A stretch of 31,646 nt of DNA, from the NCBI GenBank assembly GCA_003118195.1, contig BEXV01001370.1, positions 69,719 to 101,364 on the forward strand, written 5' to 3'. Positions 23,101 through 28,296 of the stretch are shown here, piece after piece. A program made the translations under genes and the position numbers. How positions within the stretch are numbered: position 1 is the stretch's first letter; each line of letters opens with the position of its first letter. Below the pieces are notes generated by a model. That model was not told the DNA's origin. It was given only the letters and a program-made list of their open reading frames with translations, and made no database searches. This DNA is from Hemicentrotus pulcherrimus. Taxonomy: Eukaryota > Echinodermata > Echinoidea > Camarodonta > Strongylocentrotidae.

Positions 23101-26100
23101 TGACCTGTACACTGTACTCTTGATCCACACACCTAATGGTTATATCAATTTATAATGTTGCTTCACTAATTAATACACTTTATATATAACATGTGTTTTG
23201 TAGAAAATTATCAAGTACACTGTTATACTCATCGGATCTATGTAAGCAAGTAATCTAAATTGTCTGCATAAACCTTTACTTTAAATAGAGCTCTATATGA
23301 TAGTGTAAATGACAATACTGTCAATATCCGATATAATCCCAAGTATATTTGATGTGTTTGGAGCCAGAAGGCTGTTAACTCATATACTTTAAGGTAGAGT
23401 TAGCACCCTTCTGGCTGGCTCTGAGCTGATGAATGTGTTTGGAGCCAGAAGGCTGTTCACTCATATACTTTAAGGTAGAGTTAGCACCCTTCTGGCTCTG
23501 AGCTGATGAATGTGTTTGGAGCCAAAAGGCTGTTAACTCATATACTTTAAGGCAGAGTTAGCACCCTTCTGGCTCTGAGCTGATCAATAATGATATCTTG
23601 TTTGAATGCAGTCCATTTCAGTTTTGACTGCTTAGATAAAATAGCACCATCAATTCTAGTGTAAACATGTTCTAGTTGAACAGGTGTGTTTCTGAAGATT
23701 TCTGATATAAATGATAAGCCTTCTCATATCTCAAGCCTTATTTCTGAATGGCATCCTAACAAGTCTAAGATATTGCTTTCAAATGATACATAAACATAAC
23801 TCAAGCCTAACTGCTATCCTATTACATGCATACCTTTTCCTCATTAGAATAAGACCGATTCAACAGCCCAGGGTCTGCTGGCTGCTACAGAGGTCAGGAC
23901 TGAGGTGCTGACGGCTGAAACAGTTCAGGCCTTCTCAGCAGTCACCAACCTGAAAGCAGAGAAAGAGAGAGCAGCCAAGAAACCAGGGGGAGGGCTCAAA
24001 CCACAAAAAGGTACAACAATAGCTGCCGTTTTTGTTTTTTTCTTTTTTTTTTTCGTTCTCTTCCTCCTCCTTCTTCTCCTTCATCTTCTTCTTCATTTCT
24101 TCTTTTTCTTTTTCATGTTCCTCTTTTTTTTCTTCAGAAAGTGGCATTCTACAATGCAACCACCATCAGTCATAGAGAACAGGGTACCATCTGGGTAGAA
24201 TGACCAGTATTACCTTAAGAGCTATTTCACAGCAAGAACTTTTCTTGGATCTCAAAATTTCAGTCTCATTTCTATTGTAAATCAATGAATATTATGGAAT
24301 GAAACTTTCACAAATCAAAACCACTTACGCATTTAGCGAACATGTACTCAAAAGTTTCTGATTTTAAGTAAGTCAAATATATATGTATTTGTTTAATAAT
24401 GTAACTTTTCTCTTGGTTTCAGGAGATAAAGGCAAGCCCGGTAAGAAAGATCATGACAAGGCAACCTGGCATACAGGACAAGGAGATTTCACCATCAAAC
24501 TAGAAGAGCTACCAAGATCACTTCAGCTTCTCTTCATGTTGCTCCAGGTATTCAAGTTAACACCCGTTCAGATATGAGCGGTAAACTGCAGCAGATTTTT
24601 AAACATGTCAGTGTATGGCAACTGCATGCAACAAATGCCCTATGTATAATCACTGATCTCTGTGTTAGAAGATACAGAAATGTGTGCCATATTATACTTA
24701 TATCATTGTAACAAATCTAAACCACTGATATTTTACCTGTCGTATCCGAACATGGGGTTTCATGCAAGTACATGGAACGTCAATAAAAAACATCAATTAA
24801 AATCACTGATTTGGAACATGATTTCAAAGACAACTGAGCACTCATGGATGATTGAGATGATTGACAACACACACAATCGGAGCATTATATGGAATACTCT
24901 TCCATATCCATTAGATATAAGATTATTTCAGCCACCCTTCCTTAAATATTTTCTTCCATGTCTGCAACCCATTTCAAATTCAAGTGATACGCTCTCTAGT
25001 AACAATTGTTGAATGATCTCAAAACGTTTTCTTCGACCTGGATCAAATAAACCCTTTGCGTGAAGAGATTTTGTTCTTTATGTTTCTATTGTTGGCCACG
25101 AATTGAAATGAATTTATATTATATATGTAGGAGGTATCCAAACACCCTAATGTGGTTCTAAATCTACTAAACATTGTCAACATATTTTGTTTGAATGCAG
25201 AATGCACTAGTCAAGCTGCTTTATGCTTCTGAATTCGATCACAAATGGGCCTGAATTTCTTATTAAATTGCAGGAAGTATCCAAGCATCCGGACCCTAAT
25301 GTGCTGTTGAACCTCCTGAACTGAGTCAAAGTACTGTGTTTGAATGCAGAATGCTTGAGACAAGCGGCCAAGGATCAAGTAGGATTCCTCGTCTATGCAC
25401 AGGAGAACTTGCTCATACCAAGGTATTAACCTCTTACACCTGTGTTCTTTAAATATCCACAGATTTTGTACAGGGACCACCTCATTCCTGTAGGCAATGG
25501 GTTAATACTAGTCGTAGCATTGATATTGTGCACATAGCCATCCTAGGGGATACTGAAGGCATTTACAAGGGACTGGTATTACCTTAACTTTAGTCTAGCT
25601 GGCCTCAGACCCTGAAAGCATTCAAGGGAAGACATCTAGTTACCCATTGACTCCATATATTTGGAGAGTTTCAAATGTAGATTTATGTTTTGCCAAAGGA
25701 CATTTGGATATGGCAGATACTAGAATCATGTGGTTCTTATCAGTAGCTGTGAACCATTCCTATCCTGTAGAAAAGATTCCTACTTTGCCTCCACACTAAT
25801 ATTATCACCCCTAGATATCTATTTTTTAATAAAAATTATGATATAAAAACATAAAAATGCACTGTATGATTCCTTTGAATTGGATGACATTTCCCGAGGT
25901 CTAAATGGACTGACTCGACCCACTTTGTTCTTATTCTTGACTAAAGTGAGTACTGTACACATTTAGGAACTCTCGCCTACATGTATATATATATCTCTAT
26001 TGCTTTCACTTGCAATAGGCAGTAAAGTATGTCTCTTTTGATCTTCTACTATCTTTTATATTTTGTTAATATTTTTTTCCTGGCATCCATGTGACTCTCT

Positions 26101-27170
26101 TCAAATTCATTTTTTTTTTATTATGCCCAATAAATAATAATAATAATAATGATAATGATCATAATCATAATCATAATCATAATCATAATCATAATCATAC
26201 TAATAATATTTGTTATTATAGTTTCTGGAACCTTTTGGAAGGAGAGTTATCTCATGTTGTTGAGCTCCTGGTGCCTCTCATACTGCATTGCTTTGCCCTT
26301 CCATGTGGAGCGGATGTCATGTGGAGCTTGGTTGATAACGAGGTGGAGAGTGAAAGCTGGCAGACTAGATTCAGAGCAGGTAAGAAAGTCATAGACTATA
26401 CCCCAGTCACACTGATTAGACTGACCCAAGGCTGAACAAATTAAGTACTTGACTGTACATGGCCAAGAATGGGTTGGTTAAGAGTCAGTATGGAGTTGGT
26501 TTGGCAGTATGACTGAAGTATTAATTGTTTTGGTTTAATACTTATAAGTGCTCATATATGTTGTAGGTTTTTTGGATATAAAGTGAAACTTTAGCCGCCA
26601 TATTGTGTGAGGTGAATAATTTATACATGTTGCAGTTGCTGTCGGGATTAGGGTCATGGATATGGTTAGGGTCCTGGCTTTTGTAACTTGTGTTTTGTTT
26701 TTTATGTTTATGACACTATTCTTTGTGAAACTTGTCTCATATTCCTTGTATTGACAGCTGAGAGAGTGACAGTCATGCTGCGATGCGTAGAGAAGAAATC
26801 ACTGGGAAACAATTCGGTCATCATGGGCTCACTTGCTCATGCCTTCAGTTCATTGGTAGTAGCCACAGAAGATATCTGTCCTGCTGTCTCAGCTAGAGCC
26901 ATCATTATGCTAGAGAGCATTCCAATGAAAGTCATCAAGGTCAGCTGATTATTATGAATTGAGCCTATAATGGTGAATTGATTACGTGAAGTGCTAGAGC
27001 TCAATAATGTCAGCCATGCTAAAACCTGGACAATAATTGTGGAGCACGAGAAGTGCCACGTCTGACATGAGAACTGTACAAACACCTACCATTATAATTA
27101 TTATTAGTAGTAGTAGTAGTAGTATGTGGTGGTAGTAGTAGTAGTGGTGGTGGTGGTGGTGGTGGTAGTG

Positions 27171-27219
<49 letters not shown>

Positions 27220-28262
27220 AAGTAGAGGTAGTAGTAGTAGTATGTGGTAGTAGTATTATGTGGTAGTAGTAGTAGCAGCAGCCAATTCTGATGGGTTGTC
27301 CTCACAATATGAGTGGGGGGTGTAAATATTATGTAAGGCCTGTTGGTAGTAAAAGTGCAAGTTCACTCTCTGTGATTAATAAAAAGACAAATGGTGTCAA
27401 AATCCCTATGAGAATACATGACAATACCCAATAGTATACGCATATTGACTGCTTTGAGGAGCATAGTTAAAACTATAGCCCAGCATGATCTCGAAACTGT
27501 ATTGCAAAGCGCAGGCTTAAGATCACAGAGAAGCTATCGTTCAAACATGACCCAAAAAATTCAGCTGACAATATTTGTTTTATATATTGCATCCCACTTG
27601 TGGATTCTCAAACAGGCAATTAAATAAATATCCTGTACAATATGTATTTGAAAATGTGGGAAAATGTACTAATCTAAAAGAAATGTGCTTATCCACTGCG
27701 CACATCCATTGTTAACTCCATGTGCATCTATTGCGTCCCTGTATTATAAGCTTGAGTAGAACTATACTCCATCAATATTCTTTGCTACTGCCCAGAAGTC
27801 AATAGTGAATTTCATGTTAGAAGTTTTGACCATCCAGAGGCCTAGAAGTATATAATGTGATAAAAGTGTTTCCTTCATAATAGTTGTATATTTAACTTAT
27901 TTGATTAACCCTTTTTATTTTGATTACCTTCATCAGGTGTTGGTGGGCTGTCTTGAGTTTCAGTGGGACTCTGTCCTGGAAGATCGTGTGCTAATCCTGT
28001 CTAAGCTGCGTCTTCTACATCACTTCATGCCAAAGGCCCCTGTGCTCTCTTGGGAGTTCTTCATGAACCGTCTAGATACCCTAGCTCTAGAGGCACAGGT
28101 GGACATGGAACAAAACAAGGAGTTTCCATTCCCTATGGGTAAGGTGCTATCAGTATCTCTCCCTCCCTCCCACCTCCCCCCCCTTTCATGGAATACTCTT
28201 CCATATCCATTNTCAATCGTTCTTTTTCTCTCTCTCTCTTTCTTTCTCTCTCTATCTCTCTT

Positions 28263-28296
<34 letters not shown>

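Noticed and set aside
24662..25012. 116-codon plus-strand open frame in the intron after exon 20
   Set aside because: No motif or homology beyond a vague LINE-like 'WNTLPYP'; no codon support. Treated as chance or an unrecognised repeat.
27418..27627. 69-codon open frame in the intron after exon 23
   Set aside because: No similarity, splice support or repeat signature recognised; expected by chance in this length.
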